The notes below the pieces were generated by a model. It searched no databases and was not told the DNA's origin. It saw only the letters and a program-made list of their open reading frames with translations. A stretch of DNA of 64,000 nucleotides from Agroathelia rolfsii (taxonomy: Eukaryota > Basidiomycota > Agaricomycetes > Amylocorticiales > Amylocorticiaceae): positions 3,596,001 to 3,660,000 of the forward strand of contig JABRWF010000004.1 in assembly GCA_018343915.1 (NCBI GenBank), in the 5' to 3' direction. Positions 36,970-48,500 of this stretch are shown in pieces (the stretch's first letter is position 1; each line of letters opens with the position of its first letter). The position numbers were made by a program, and so were the translations under genes.

Positions 36970-38763
36970 TCACGCTTGAGAGGGCGTCGCCGTGCGCTGG
37001 CGAGACATCGAACGCGGATACTCCGTCACGGTCACCATCCTCGACCGGGGCTGCTGCTGCATCTGGGACATATTGGGCGACAACATCATGTGGTTATTAT
37101 CCTCTGGATCCCTGCCACCGCCGTACATCGCTCGATAATGGTGGGGCGGCGGACTGCCGGCGCTGTACATCCCAGGACTGGCCAGCTCGCCCATCTCGGA
37201 CACCGGCGGGGGCGTTGCCCGACCTGCACCGCGCTGGAACTGCAAGTACTGCTGTTGCTGCATAGGACTGATCCCCGCCGCGAGCGGCACGCTGAGCATC
37301 CCCGCCGAGTTGAGCAGCCGCTCGTCGACGTAGCCGTCGGGCGGGACCTGCCCCAGCTGCGGATGGCCCTCAAGCCCGGCGAACCACTGCGCCTGCGCAT
37401 ACCGGTTGTGCTCCTGGCTGACGTACCAGCTCTGCGGGCGACGCCGCTGGCGCCGGCGCGTGGACGGTATCCAGTCGACCGTCACGCGCTCCGGCGCGAA
37501 CCAGGGCAGGTCCCAGAGCGCGCGCAGGAAGGAGGGCAGGTCTTTGAACGAGCCGATGTACGACCGGCCGGAGGAGCGCGATGACATCTTGGTGTAGGAT
37601 GAGGTCGGGCGCAGGTGTGCGCTCTCCGGCATATCGTAGTGTGCGTCGGGGCCGGTGGTGATGATCGTCGGGGGCTGTAAAGGCGGGAGAGTGCCGATTT
37701 CGGAAGGGGGCATGCCGCCGTCGTATTGGAAGTTTTCGACGAAGGGTGGGCGGCTGCCTGGGAGACGAGCTGCGGTGGGTGTCTCGTCACCCTCTTCTTC
37801 CTCTTCTTCATGGTGGCTCGGCTGTCCTTGCGAGAGTTGGAGCGTGCCCGCACGAGAAAGGTGCGGCGAGGTATGATCGACATACATCGGATCATACTTG
37901 GACGATCTCACGGTATGTTCATGAGATTGGGGAGAGCTGTGCGTGTGAGTTATTGATTGTCTAGTCACAGCAGACGGGTGTCTCGTGGGGGGATCGACAA
38001 AGTTGACAGATGGGGATGATGGGTGCATATCCTGCTCTATGTACATGTTCTGCTCTTCTGGGGGCAGGGTCTGCGGTTGCAGTCTTGGATCGGTAGTGGA
38101 ATATTGGGGAAGGCCCTCGGGCGAGTATGTGACCATGTCCCGTCGTGGCGGCCGGCGCATCACACCCTTGTATGCTGCTTTCATGCCTCTCATGAGCTTG
38201 AAGCCGCCAACAAATTCTCCGCTGCTGGCGGGGCTGGAGCTGCTGCTACCCCTGAGCTCTTCATCTCGCAGGATATCCTTTTGTCGACGTCGATTAGATC
38301 CAGGCACCATGAATGGACTCAGAATAATGGAGCGGCCCGGGGGATATGGCAGTTCACGAGGACCTGGTGTCCTTGGCCTTGGAGAAAACGATGAAGGTGG
38401 TGGGGGTGACGTCGATGATAGATGTAGCTCCGCATTGCCCCTAGCTGCCGCAGCGGGCGATGGTAAACCCAGGATGGGCACAATAGGATTCGGGCCATAC
38501 GAATCATTATCGGATGAGCGCGGACCAGCTTGTGAGGGTACAGTGACCCATTCTGAAGAGCGTCCTGAGAGTGTTGGTTCTGTGCTTTGACGTGGCCCTC
38601 GAGGGTGAGAGCCATCGGGTGAAGTACTCGTTTGGGTCATCATCTGAGACGACGAAGGACCAGCCTGGGCGTTTGCGTCGGCACGACCACCATTAAAGTA
38701 TGGCTGGTAGTAGTAGTAGGTGCTAGGACCAGCCTCTGAAGGCGTATAGCGGCTGTGAGACAT
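36970..38763 (-). CDS. Uncharacterised low-complexity protein
   Basis: Single-exon frame of 597 aa (MSHSRYTPSEAGPSTYYYYQ ... RTATPSQA). I do not recognise a family. It is rich in Ser, Pro, Gln and Tyr, with many short polar repeats and a Glu run (HHEEEEEEGDE). One more ordered segment lies around residues 395-460 (SYIGSFKDLPSFLRALWDLP, FAPERVTVDWIPS, SWYVSQEHNRYAQAQWFAG), which may be its conserved core. No signal peptide, membrane helix or catalytic motif is visible. Length, codon bias and the absence of a competing frame argue that it is real. It could be an unstructured scaffold or regulatory protein. Confidence 0.7.
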   Translation of the reverse strand: MSHSRYTPSEAGPSTYYYYQPYFNGGRADANAQAGPSSSQMMTQTSTSPDGSHPRGPRQSTEPTLSGRSSEWVTVPSQAGPRSSDNDSYGPNPIVPILGLPSPAAAARGNAELHLSSTSPPPPSSFSPRPRTPGPRELPYPPGRSIILSPFMVPGSNRRRQKDILRDEELRGSSSSSPASSGEFVGGFKLMRGMKAAYKGVMRRPPRRDMVTYSPEGLPQYSTTDPRLQPQTLPPEEQNMYIEQDMHPSSPSVNFVDPPTRHPSAVTRQSITHTHSSPQSHEHTVRSSKYDPMYVDHTSPHLSRAGTLQLSQGQPSHHEEEEEEGDETPTAARLPGSRPPFVENFQYDGGMPPSEIGTLPPLQPPTIITTGPDAHYDMPESAHLRPTSSYTKMSSRSSGRSYIGSFKDLPSFLRALWDLPWFAPERVTVDWIPSTRRRQRRRPQSWYVSQEHNRYAQAQWFAGLEGHPQLGQVPPDGYVDERLLNSAGMLSVPLAAGISPMQQQQYLQFQRGAGRATPPPVSEMGELASPGMYSAGSPPPHHYRAMYGGGRDPEDNNHMMLSPNMSQMQQQPRSRMVTVTEYPRSMSRQRTATPSQA

Positions 38764-39434
38764 GTGTGTTTGCAGAAGAGATGAATAGATCTAGGTCAAT
38801 GGAGGACAGATGCCAGATGGATCAAGCTGGAGATGTGCACGAGGCAGCGGCCTCTTTATGGCGAGTCCAGCGGATGAGGCGTACCTAAAATGAAAAAATT
38901 GTGCAGGTAAAATATACAAAAAAAACCATGAAAAAAATTCTAGCAAAATCCAGAGATAGGACACTCACTCCCAATGTAGGTCAAGACCAAGATGATGACA
39001 ATGAACCAAAAAGGCCAGCTCTTGCGTCAGAAGCTTCCGGCGGTGGCACTTCCATTAAGGTCACGGGACCGTGACCAAGTTTGGCATTTTTCGCAAACGC
39101 AAGGCCCACGGCCAGGAATTTCTACATCCAGCCGTGCGTGAAGCTGCAGGTAATCAGAATGCCCTTTCAACGCACCATACCTACAGAGGGTGAGAGCGGA
39201 AATTGAAGCAATTTGATGCTCGAAGGTCGATAACTTGAAGGATAGATGAGATCGCTTAGTACGTGTAGTATATTCGTAGTACATGCACTATTTTAATCTC
39301 CAGGCGCCTATCTGCATGCTTTGGTCAGATCAATGCGGAAATGGCGTGCTGTAAAGCAGGGCCGCAGATGGCGGCAGTCGTCGTGGCTGAAGAGGTGTGG
39401 GTATACGGAATAGATACTCTAAGACGACAATTGA
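38764..39434. other. Upstream region of the uncharacterised gene
   Basis: 671 bp between the thymidylate kinase stop and the uncharacterised gene's start, both on the minus strand. AT-rich near 38890-38950, no gene seen. Confidence 0.45.
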
Positions 39435-40270
39435 TTACAATGACTGAAGCTCAAGATTGTTGTTCCAAAGCCTCTGCAGTGGATCAAAAACACCTTGCAG
39501 GAATGGCTCAACCCTGCGCCATACATCCTTGGTCACTTCATCTTGTTGCTTATTAGCATCGATGATAGTCCAGCTTTTGCTCACGCCCGCATCACGTCCG
39601 ATCTCCTCAAATATCATCCGCACCCTTGCCTGCACTTCTTCGCGTTCATAACGCTCCGCTCCGTAGCCACCACGCTGACGCGCTACTTCTGGCGATACAT
39701 CAAAAAACAAAGTAAGATCCGGAGCTGGCAGTAGAGTGTCTGGGGCACGACACCATTCGTAAGATAATGCTGGGGCTGTTGACGTTGCTCGATCTGACGG
39801 TGGCAACTTGGACGCCGAGAATGCGATCCCAGAAAATGCATATCGATCAGCTATTATGATAGTACCTTGAGCAAGAGAAGACTCTATGCTTGAACTATTG
39901 GTGCCAGGACGAAATAATCAAATGAGTAATGGTATTGAGTGGCATCTGATGACAAGGCAGGCATACGCGAGTTCCCAACGGTTAGCAGAAAACAGCAGGT
40001 GTATAGCACGATCATCCAGGTCGGATTCTGAGCGAAGATATGCATCGATCATTTTTCCAATAGCAGTCGTGCGGTCTTGCCATGATGGATTGGTTATTAT
40101 CTTAACTGATTGTTGTTCTGTTTCTAGTACAAACCAGGGAATTTGATTAACCGAACTGGGACGCCGGCCTGGGTAAGTCTATCAACCAAGATGGATGCCT
40201 GCGTGGATTTTCCGGAACGATCTAGGCCTTCGATGACGATAAACGCAGCTCGCTTTTGTGGCTCCTCCAT
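39435..40270 (-). CDS. CDC8: Thymidylate kinase (dTMP kinase)
   Basis: Phosphorylates dTMP to dTDP for DNA synthesis. Exons: 40270-40135, 40075-39967, 39894-39435; 234 aa. The P-loop is FIVIEGLDRSGKST. PDRTTAIGKMIDAYL and HLLFSANRWE follow, then the DR(Y/F) signature in IIADRYAFSGIAFS, a P-P-D-L-T-L-F-F-type core (APDLTLFFDVSPEVARQRGG) and the C-terminal helix. The length is typical. Its promoter carries an unusual 18 bp palindrome 45 bp before the start codon. Confidence 0.95.
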
Positions 40271-41133
40271 TGAGACCAAGCCAGTGGTATAAGTAGAAGA
40301 AAGATTACCAAAATGCGCGTGACGTCACGCGCTCTCGTATTTGAGTTTGAAGCCGCATCCCAAGTCTTTGAACAATTTCTTTGGGAGATTAAATAAAGTC
40401 ATTAACAGAATCTCAAGCATCTCGATTAATGTGAGAATACATAAAAGGCATATCATAATCAATAACGCACGAAGACCACGCGATGTCACCCTGTCTTCAA
40501 TGCATGAAGGTCATGAGGTATTGCTTCATTCGTGATCTTCTCATACCATTATCATTCACAATCAATCAAGAAAGATAAATTTCCGAATATCGCATTTCAA
40601 ATCATTATGATCTTACCCGGAAGTGGGAGGGCGTCTGTTGTTTCAGAAAGCAAACATAGTAAATAGTCCTGATGAAAAGTATTGGAATAACAAGCGGAAG
40701 TAGAATACATACACATGATCTTTCATATAAGCCTCAAGGAAACTGATGCCTAGCAGAGTATGAAAGTGTTCGCTTGTCGGCAGCGAAGCAGGCAATAATA
40801 ACCTTGGGGCAGTCACTTGTCCCGACGCAAGGTTTGCGCGTCGTTCAGAAAACGGAAAATTCGCGAATGAGACTTGAATACTAAAACCGGCTGGTGCCGC
40901 TGTAGCTCTAGTCCTATAGCATCTTAAATTTCGAGGAGAGCTACTTGTAATTCCATTCTCAGTCGAGATGGAGCAATTGGATGTGTGAGAAGTAGCAGTC
41001 TGAAAAATCTACCAAGTCCATTCGCGGTGCCACTAGAGCCAAATAGACACCAAACACTGTCCTCGTCGCGCGCCACAGACTCGCCGACGCCCACACACCC
41101 GCCCGCCAAACCTCAAGACACCGCCAGGCTACG
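40271..41133. other. Divergent promoter region, CDC8 and eL37
   Basis: 863 bp with both promoters. The palindrome at 40315-40332 lies on the CDC8 side. CT/CA-rich sequence at 41075-41130 probably surrounds the eL37 transcription start. No gene seen. Confidence 0.5.
40315..40332. promoter_or_regulatory. 18 bp perfect palindrome: CRE core flanked by ACGCG
   Basis: GCGCGTGACGTCACGCGC reads identically on both strands. The centre is TGACGTCA (ATF/CREB) and both flanks supply ACGCG, the core of MluI-cell-cycle boxes bound by MBF. It is 45 bp upstream of the thymidylate kinase ATG, a gene that is MBF-controlled at G1/S in yeast. Confidence 0.6.
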
Positions 41134-42139
41134 ATGGTGAGCCCCCGTCCAATGCGCTCCAGTATGCCGTTATTGTGCCCTTGAGAAAATCCGATGTCGA
41201 AAGGTGGCGAACTGGGGCTGGATGCGCTGGACACACTTCGGATGACGCTGTAACTTTGATCTGACGTTTTTCTCTTCTCTTTCATCTCTGTTTATCCCTT
41301 CTAGACGAAAGGTTTGTCTGTTCAAGAGTATGCGACGCCGATGTTGGGGGACTACGACTGATTCTCTGCTTTACTTTTCTATGTGTATCTTATGATCTAT
41401 ATTTCACTCTTGGAATCTGTTTGCGCCACTGTCTCGCTGTTGTTGCTCGAATGATCCTCGTCAACCTATTTTTCGCTGTTGCACTGGTGTCTAGGTACCT
41501 CGTCCTTTGGGTGTGTGATTCTCGCAAAATCTCCTCAGTCGAATCGCTTTGCTGATGTATATCTTATGTCTATAGTAAGAGACACACAAAGACGCACACG
41601 CTCTGCAGGCGTTGTGGAAACCGCGCTCTCCACAGGCAGCACAAAAGTAAGCCCAATCACTCTTGGCATTTCCCTCATTGCATCCATCATGGTCTCCTTT
41701 CCGCTATCAAATCATGCACGACCAACTCTCTCATCATCTCCGATCAATGGATATGATGGGTTTGTCGTAGGACTGCTTGCTTCATATCCATCTGCGGAAT
41801 TGCTCATGCTGAATTTTCATATTTGTTTTTATTTGGTTACATGATCACGAGTTTATTCACATGAAGTTCGGATTCTGATCAATTTCATTTGATTTTAGCT
41901 TGCGCCTCATGCGGTTATCCCTCCGCCAAGATTCGCTCGTATGAGTGGGGCCAGAAGGCCAAGCGCAGAAAGACGACTGGTACCGGCAGGATGCGTTACC
42001 TTAAGACGGTCTCGAGGCGATTCAAGAATGGCTTCAGGCAAGTCTATTCTTATGTTTTACAAAATGCTTGCATCCTCAATCTGCCTGCAGGGAGAACACC
42101 GCCGCCAAAAAGAGGACCAAGGCCACCACAGAGGCATAA
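41134..42139 (+). CDS. RPL37: Large-subunit ribosomal protein eL37
   Basis: Zinc-binding protein of the 60S subunit. Exons: 41134-41136, 41305-41311, 41495-41510, 41576-41646, 41899-42037, 42091-42139; 94 aa. The sequence reads [19 protein letters not shown] and carries the zinc ribbon CRRC ... [10 protein letters not shown], then [20 protein letters not shown] and [15 protein letters not shown]. The first coding exon is just the ATG and the second is seven bases. The last intron is GC-AG (GCAAGT at 42038); only this donor keeps the conserved frame. Introns of 168, 183 and 252 nt are long for the window. Confidence 0.95.
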
Positions 42140-42785
42140 AGGGGATGATATTTTTTGAAAAACCTTTTACCGCCTTGCGTTATTTACGCTGTGTATTGCT
42201 ATCACCGACTATACGTATGCCTACAGGGTCAATTTTCTTCCTCTTATACTTTTGCATGTCCTACCACTGTTTCCCCAACAAATACGCATCCATGCACCAT
42301 GCCCAGCGGATTGATTCCTCGGTGTATTGAGCTGAGTCTTGTTAGCCCTGTCCACCTAAGGACCCTTAGTGTGAAAATTCTTAGTTGTCAATTGATGATG
42401 AAGCAAGGTGAAACACCGCGCTGCGGCCATTAGATGGCCGAACAAGGCGATGATTAGATAAGATAATTGATATATCGCGATAATCTCGTGATTTTGAAAC
42501 TTAATGTAATATAAATTATCTGATTGGGTGAATTGTGTTATCTCGCGTGATCTGCCGTCGGCTTGCCGATTGAAGAAAGGCAGGATCGCAGTTGCGCGTG
42601 CCCTGTGTGTGGTCTTCTTCCTCGTTTATGCACCTCTAAGCACAATCCAAGACGACCCTCGCTGACCCCTTGCTCTTTCTCTCTCTCCCTTCCACTCTCT
42701 CTTTGTTGGGCTGCTTTGCTTTGTTTCGTACATAATATCTCGTGGGCTCCACTGCGAAATCTATTTGTCTCTGTTTAATCTGTTT
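42140..42785. promoter_or_regulatory. Upstream region of the GATA repressor with a GATA-box cluster
   Basis: Between 42455 and 42545 there are at least four GATA boxes: AGATAAGATAA (two overlapping, 42456-42466), CGATAA near 42478, TTATCTGAT at 42516-42524 (complement ATCAGATAA, a perfect ATCWGATAA match) and TTATCT at 42538. The ATG follows at 42786 after a CT-rich stretch. Confidence 0.55.
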
Positions 42786-45571
42786 ATGCCTGCTGCTTTA
42801 CTCGAGGCCATGGTCAATCATACTACACACGAGGCTGCATCCTCCCCAGCGCCGGCTATAATCGCTTGCAACAATTGTGGTACTGTCGACACTCCCTTGT
42901 GGAGGAGAGACAACGAGGGCAAGCAGATCTGTAATGCATGCGGTCAGTATCATGAGAGTTTTGTGGACGTGTTCAATGTGTTCTCGGGCCATGGGCTCCT
43001 CCCCCTTCGTGGCTTCGGCCTGGATAAGGTGTGCATGATAAGTGTGTCTATAGTGGTGGGTCGTGGCACGGGGAGGATTGACTGATTCAGTCACGGGCCC
43101 GCTCCTACATGCACATACATGCCATCCTGTCTACGGCGTCTTAGATTTCACGGAGTTTCGTTTTCTCTCTTATATCTATCTGTGGCAAACGCATACATGT
43201 TGATACTGACAACACTCGACTTTCTGATACACAGGCTTGTATCTTAAGTCTCGAAGGACACCGCGTCCAGTCTCCTTGACGGGGACGCCTCACGGGAACG
43301 GATCCAAGGCACTGTCGCGCAACAACTCACGCACGAACTCGCCCCTGCCGCGGGCGCTCCAGAACGCTTTGAACACGGGACGACCGAATTCGCCGTTATC
43401 TGCTAACGAGGACGGGTCGAGTACGACCAATACCGAAGTTACGATGGCTACCAATTCGACGGCAGCGACGACGGCCGCATCTGACGATAATAACAATACA
43501 CGTGCCCTTCGCTACTCAGCATCATCAGCCACGAGCAACAAGTCCAGGCATGGAGGTACCTGCCCTGGCGATGGCCGATGTGACGGCACAGGCGGCACAT
43601 CCGCTTGCTCAGGGTGCCCCGCGTATAACAACAACGTGTCGGCTGGAACAGCATCTAGTACGGCATCTGGGAAAGCGGGCGCTTGTGGTGCTGACGATGA
43701 TTTATCTGCAGATGAGAAATCGCATTCTTCTGCGACAGAGGACGCTGCGGCAGAGCAGCCACAGCCACAACAACAACAACCCAAGCCCGCGCCCGGGAAG
43801 GGACGATCTGCAGTGGGAGCCCTGAGCTGCGCCAACTGTGGGACGAGCACGACGCCGCTCTGGCGGAGAGACGATGTCGGAAACAATATTTGCAATGCGT
43901 GCGGTACGTAAGCGATTTGATTGCCTCGGGCATTGAGATCTTTTGGATTTGGTTTTTTGTCTTCCTGTCTCTCTGTTTACCTGTCCAGCTGGACAATACG
44001 CGGGGATTTTTCCCTATTTGGGTGGGGATGACCCTGGTTTCGAGGGCGCTGTTTGGCATTATTTGGATTGGAAGGCCTCGGAGCCAAACAAGGCTAGGCC
44101 GGAAGCAATTGGGCAGAAGAAGACCGGAGTTAATCTAATCTTCTTACTGCCTAATTCGGCAATGGCCATACGCCGCCGTTCCCTGGCCCTCGTTCGTTTC
44201 ACCCCTGCATCATATCCCGGTCCTCCCCGGCGACTTGTTACATATCTCGACTTGTTCATCATTCCCAACACTCTTGCGGTGTCCCCTCCTCCTCCATCTC
44301 CTCCTCCTTCATCTTATCTCTCTCCTCCCTTTCCTTTCTCCTTCCTTCTCTCTCTATCTTCAAAAATGGCTCTCGTTGCTAATAATCATAATCTCTTCCA
44401 TGCGTTTCCCCACACCTCCCGCTTCTCGCCATACGCCAAATTCCCCGTCGCCACGTCGTCATCGGGCTCGGCGCGCCCCCGCATGTTCTTCAACTTCTTC
44501 TCGCGCACCACTACAACAACAACGACCACCCCCCAAAACACGTGTGATGCTCTGACGACGACAACGGTGACGGCGCTTACAGGCCTCTACTTCAAGTTGC
44601 ACGGTACCCACCGTCCCAACTCGATGAAGAAGACCGTGATCAAGCGTCGCAAGCGCATCTCCAACCCTTCATCGCGCATGTCAGATCAAGCAGCTGCAGA
44701 GGCCCTTGTCTCTGTCGGCCGTCACGCTGGTGACGACAGCGATGCTGATGCTGAACCTAAACGCAAGCGCCCTAAGCGTAGCAGCATCAAGCCTATTCTT
44801 GACTCGCATCAAGATGTAGATGAAGATATGGCGAGCGATGATGAGCCTGAACGTCTCAGTCGCAGGCTTTCTCGGGACGGAAGCAGCCTCTGGAACCGAT
44901 CCAACTCTATAGACACGCGTTACGGCTCGCCCTCATACCACCCCACCCTCCAGCGCAGCCACACGCAACCTCATTTGGGATATGCGCACCCCCAGCCAGT
45001 GTTGCCATCACTCAACGCCGCTCTGGCGCCCTCGAGCTACCTTCGTGCTGGCTCTTCTGGCCCCACACGCACACAGTCGCCCTTGGCTCACACTGCCAAT
45101 GCCTATGTGCTGCCACCCATGCACCCCGCATCGGCCTTCTACCCCGGCCATGAGACCAACTCGAACAGCATGCCATCGTTGATCGAGCTTGAGAGGCACT
45201 ATTCGGAGCTGCAAGAGCAACGTAGGCGTTTCGAGGAGATGATTGAGAAGACGGAGAAGATGATGACAGGTGTCAAGAGAGGTATCGATGAGATGCGCGG
45301 TGCCGTCACTGGCCAGAAGCCATCCTCTCCTCTCAGTGGCACACCTATCAGCGGTTCTCCCAGGCAATCGCCCGAGCCCATGCCTGCTCCTACCCAGGAG
45401 TCAGCGCCTGCATCTCAGACATCGCCTGCCCCTGCTCCTGTTGAAGTCGCTGCCGCACCCGCATCTGAGCTCACTCCTGCCGCCAGCGTACCTTTGCCCA
45501 AGGCTGCTGCTGCAGAGTCCGAGCGCCCACGTGAATCCATCTGGCCTATCACTGCTGCCGGTGCCCAGTGA
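42786..45571 (+). CDS. Iron-responsive GATA repressor (Urbs1/SreA/Fep1 family)
   Basis: Represses siderophore and iron-uptake genes when iron is plentiful. Exons: 42786-42942, 43235-43903, 44583-45571; 604 aa. Two GATA fingers of the C-x2-C-x17-C-x2-C type ([15 protein letters not shown]..., [15 protein letters not shown]...) flank the family's cysteine-rich iron motif C-x5-C-x8-C-x2-C ([19 protein letters not shown]). That three-part layout separates it from nitrogen or light GATA factors. Basic clusters ([15 protein letters not shown]) follow finger 2, and a coiled coil ([20 protein letters not shown]) lies near the Pro/Ala-rich C-terminus. Both finger-splitting introns fall at the same codon. 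Intron 2 is 679 nt and open in the exon 3 frame. The promoter carries GATA boxes consistent with autoregulation. Confidence 0.94.
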
Positions 45572-48500
45572 GTCTGCCTACCCTTGTGACCAATTGCGGT
45601 CGACCACTCTTTTGTCCATTGCCCTCGTTTCTTCGACTATTTGTAGGCTGCTCTTGTCTGGTTTTTATCATTGTTTTTCATATGTCTCGCTATCGTACAT
45701 CTAAAAAATCATTTGCTTCCTGGCTCCCTTTTTACCCTCTATATATTTATGTATATCCTACGCCCGACTCATACCAGACCGGACACGCACGTCATATTTC
45801 TTTTTACGGCTCGTATACTTTGCAATCACCTCTATCTCATTCTTACTTTCAGCCTTTCCTCTTGTTTTGTTTTCGGACGCTTTGGTCCTGCCTTCTGGAG
45901 GATCCGAGGTGACACTAGGAAAAAAACATGTACGCACAATCACACATGCACATCAACTCTATGCACCCTTCAATTTCACCCGCCGATCTCTCTCCTCTCT
46001 ATTTCCTAACCCACTGTGTCTCTGATCTCTCTTGTTCCCCTATATTCCTGTGCTACTACCTATACATACTGTAATACGCCTGTTCTTTTGTTTCCTTTTT
46101 CTTTTTTTCCTTTTTCTATTTTTTTCTTCATATTTTTCTCCGGAGGATAGGTTAACCTGGTAATTCCGCCCATACCCTTCTTCTAAAAGCAGAAGTGCCA
46201 TCTTGCCCCTCGCCGGACATATTCTTTTATTTCTTACACCCGTTTATTACTAGAACTCGTTTTTTTTATATCTCTGTTACTGTTGTTGTGGTACCAGCGG
46301 TTGTCGACAGAAGTTCTTTTTTCTCTTTCGTTCCTCTTTTTCTTTAGAGTAGAACGATTGCTTCAGTTGTCATCACTATCATCACCCATCGTCATCGTGA
46401 TCCCTTCCGCTTGTTCTTACTGCCGATGTTACTATTGCCATTTCAACTTCTTCTGCTTCGCTTCTTATTATGTACTTGGTTGGGCTGCTTCTTTGCTTTG
46501 CTTTTTCTTTATCCATCTCTCTATCTCTAACTCTTCCTATAGTGCTTTGGTCTTTGTTTCGGCTGGGTTTGTATATATATGCACTATGCGAAATGACCAT
46601 CTTTTAGCACATTGATGCTATGCCTTGGACCGTAATCTAAGCGCTCCATAAAAACGCGTGTTTTCCTTTGGAATAAATTATAGTGCGAGGCTAAAGGCAG
46701 GTGTAAATGTACACCTTAAGCGTAATACACATGCCAGGGGCGTCATGGTTTTTCTTCCCAGCGCGCGTGACCCGCCGCCTCGTGCGAGGAAAGGTAAACA
46801 AGAAAAGAAAAAAAAGTCATTGGCGATGTCATGATTCTCCGACAGTCCGACAGTCTCGCCGTCTCAGACCATCCCATCTCGCGTCATCATTGTCGTGTAT
46901 CGCAAGTTATACGTGTCATACCAATGATCATGTGCCAGTGGCCTCTCCTCGGGCGTTAAGTATGTACATGCATGCCACTGCAATGGATGCAGCAATATAA
47001 TACAAATAGGCTAGACTTGTTTCTAATCAGGTGCGCCAGTGACGATTATAATGATGGTAATGATGATGATACCGACGTCCCCCCTCCCCTTGCTTAGCCC
47101 AGATCTCGAGGGGTATGTGGGGCACTCCACCTTCGTCTTATCGAACCTGCCAAGGTTCCTTGAAGTGAAGCATCGGTGTAACTAGTAGTGAAGGGAAAGG
47201 AAAAGGGATCGGTCGTTTGGACTGTTTTTTTGCAGTGGACAATCGGACGGCCGAAGGAGAAAAAAAAAAAAGAGAAAAAGATCGGATGATATAACACCGC
47301 TTCTTTCTTCTCTCGTGTTTTTCGTTTACCCCGCACTGCGCTTACCTCCTTCAGCGTGCGCGAGAAGTCCGACGGAACAGAATACATACAAACGCGGACG
47401 CTACGGGTACTAGAGACGGGCAAGGGGCGGCAACAACGGCGGAGATTGCGCCGCAAACACTGGCCATGGGACCTCGCTCGGATCCCCGCTTGAGAGGCTT
47501 GTGTTGTATGTACAGCAGCAGTCGAAATAACAATACTCAGGAAATGTATAACATGTGTATTATAACGTTACCGTAATCAAATGCAACACGGTTACATAGC
47601 TCAAGTGTCGTGCCGTAGAATATAACACGTGCTTGGCTATCTCCTTCCAGGTTCGGCTGTCTTTTGTCCGTTTATCTCATGCCAGGTATGCATGTGTGCA
47701 TTCCTTTTTGCCAGTGGCTGTTGCTGTTGTTTATCCGAATAACAATTCAAGCTTCAAGATTCCTACGGGGCTATTCTAGCCCCTAGTACACGCAAGTGCA
47801 CATGTATAGCGTAACTTCGTCGCAATATTAAGAACAGATGTCAATGATAGCAGCACTAGCTATCCTAAGTAGCTCCGATATTGTTTGCATAAGATTTGAA
47901 CTATAATAGTAATTCATTGACCCGGCCCTTCTTTTTCTTGCCTGTGCCAAGGAGTTCTGGCAGCCATCGTTGATGGATCCCCGCGCACAGCCTCTCCAGG
48001 TCTCTATATCTTTCGTACCTCCCTATGTCCCCTTGGCGTTGCACTCTAAAGACCGCATCGACGAATTGCAAGATGGCTTTACTACGACGACCGGACGGGA
48101 CGAATCGGAGGGAGCAATCGCTCGGAGTTATGGCCTGGGAGGGAGGTCAAATGAACACCAGGCACAAACTTTCGCATTACGGTGACACGATGACACAACA
48201 CACATCAAGAAGGACGAGACCCCTACTACACCCCCAAATCTCATCTTGTAGGTTATATAGAACAGGCGGACTGTGTTGCCACGTCAGACAAAGTTTTGGG
48301 CTGGTGCCGTAAATAAATAAATTTCTCTTCTTTTTGGCCGTCTCTCATGGGGTCCCATCAGATTCTTGATGGCGCGGACTCTGATCATGATGCATGATTG
48401 ATGGCGCGGGCGGGGCTCTTGCTGATGGTGCAGATGTAGATATGGATGTAGGCCTTACAATACGGAAATGGTAGCGAATAGTATTCGATACTTGGTATTA

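Noticed and set aside
41647..41898. Possible C/D snoRNA in eL37 intron 4
   Set aside because: A C-like ATGATGG and a CTGA about 55 nt apart occur, but the C box is imperfect and no convincing terminal stem was found. A snoRNA search would decide.
47970..48185. Short frame of 71 codons in the gene-free interval
   Set aside because: No homology, no splicing, no codon-bias support.
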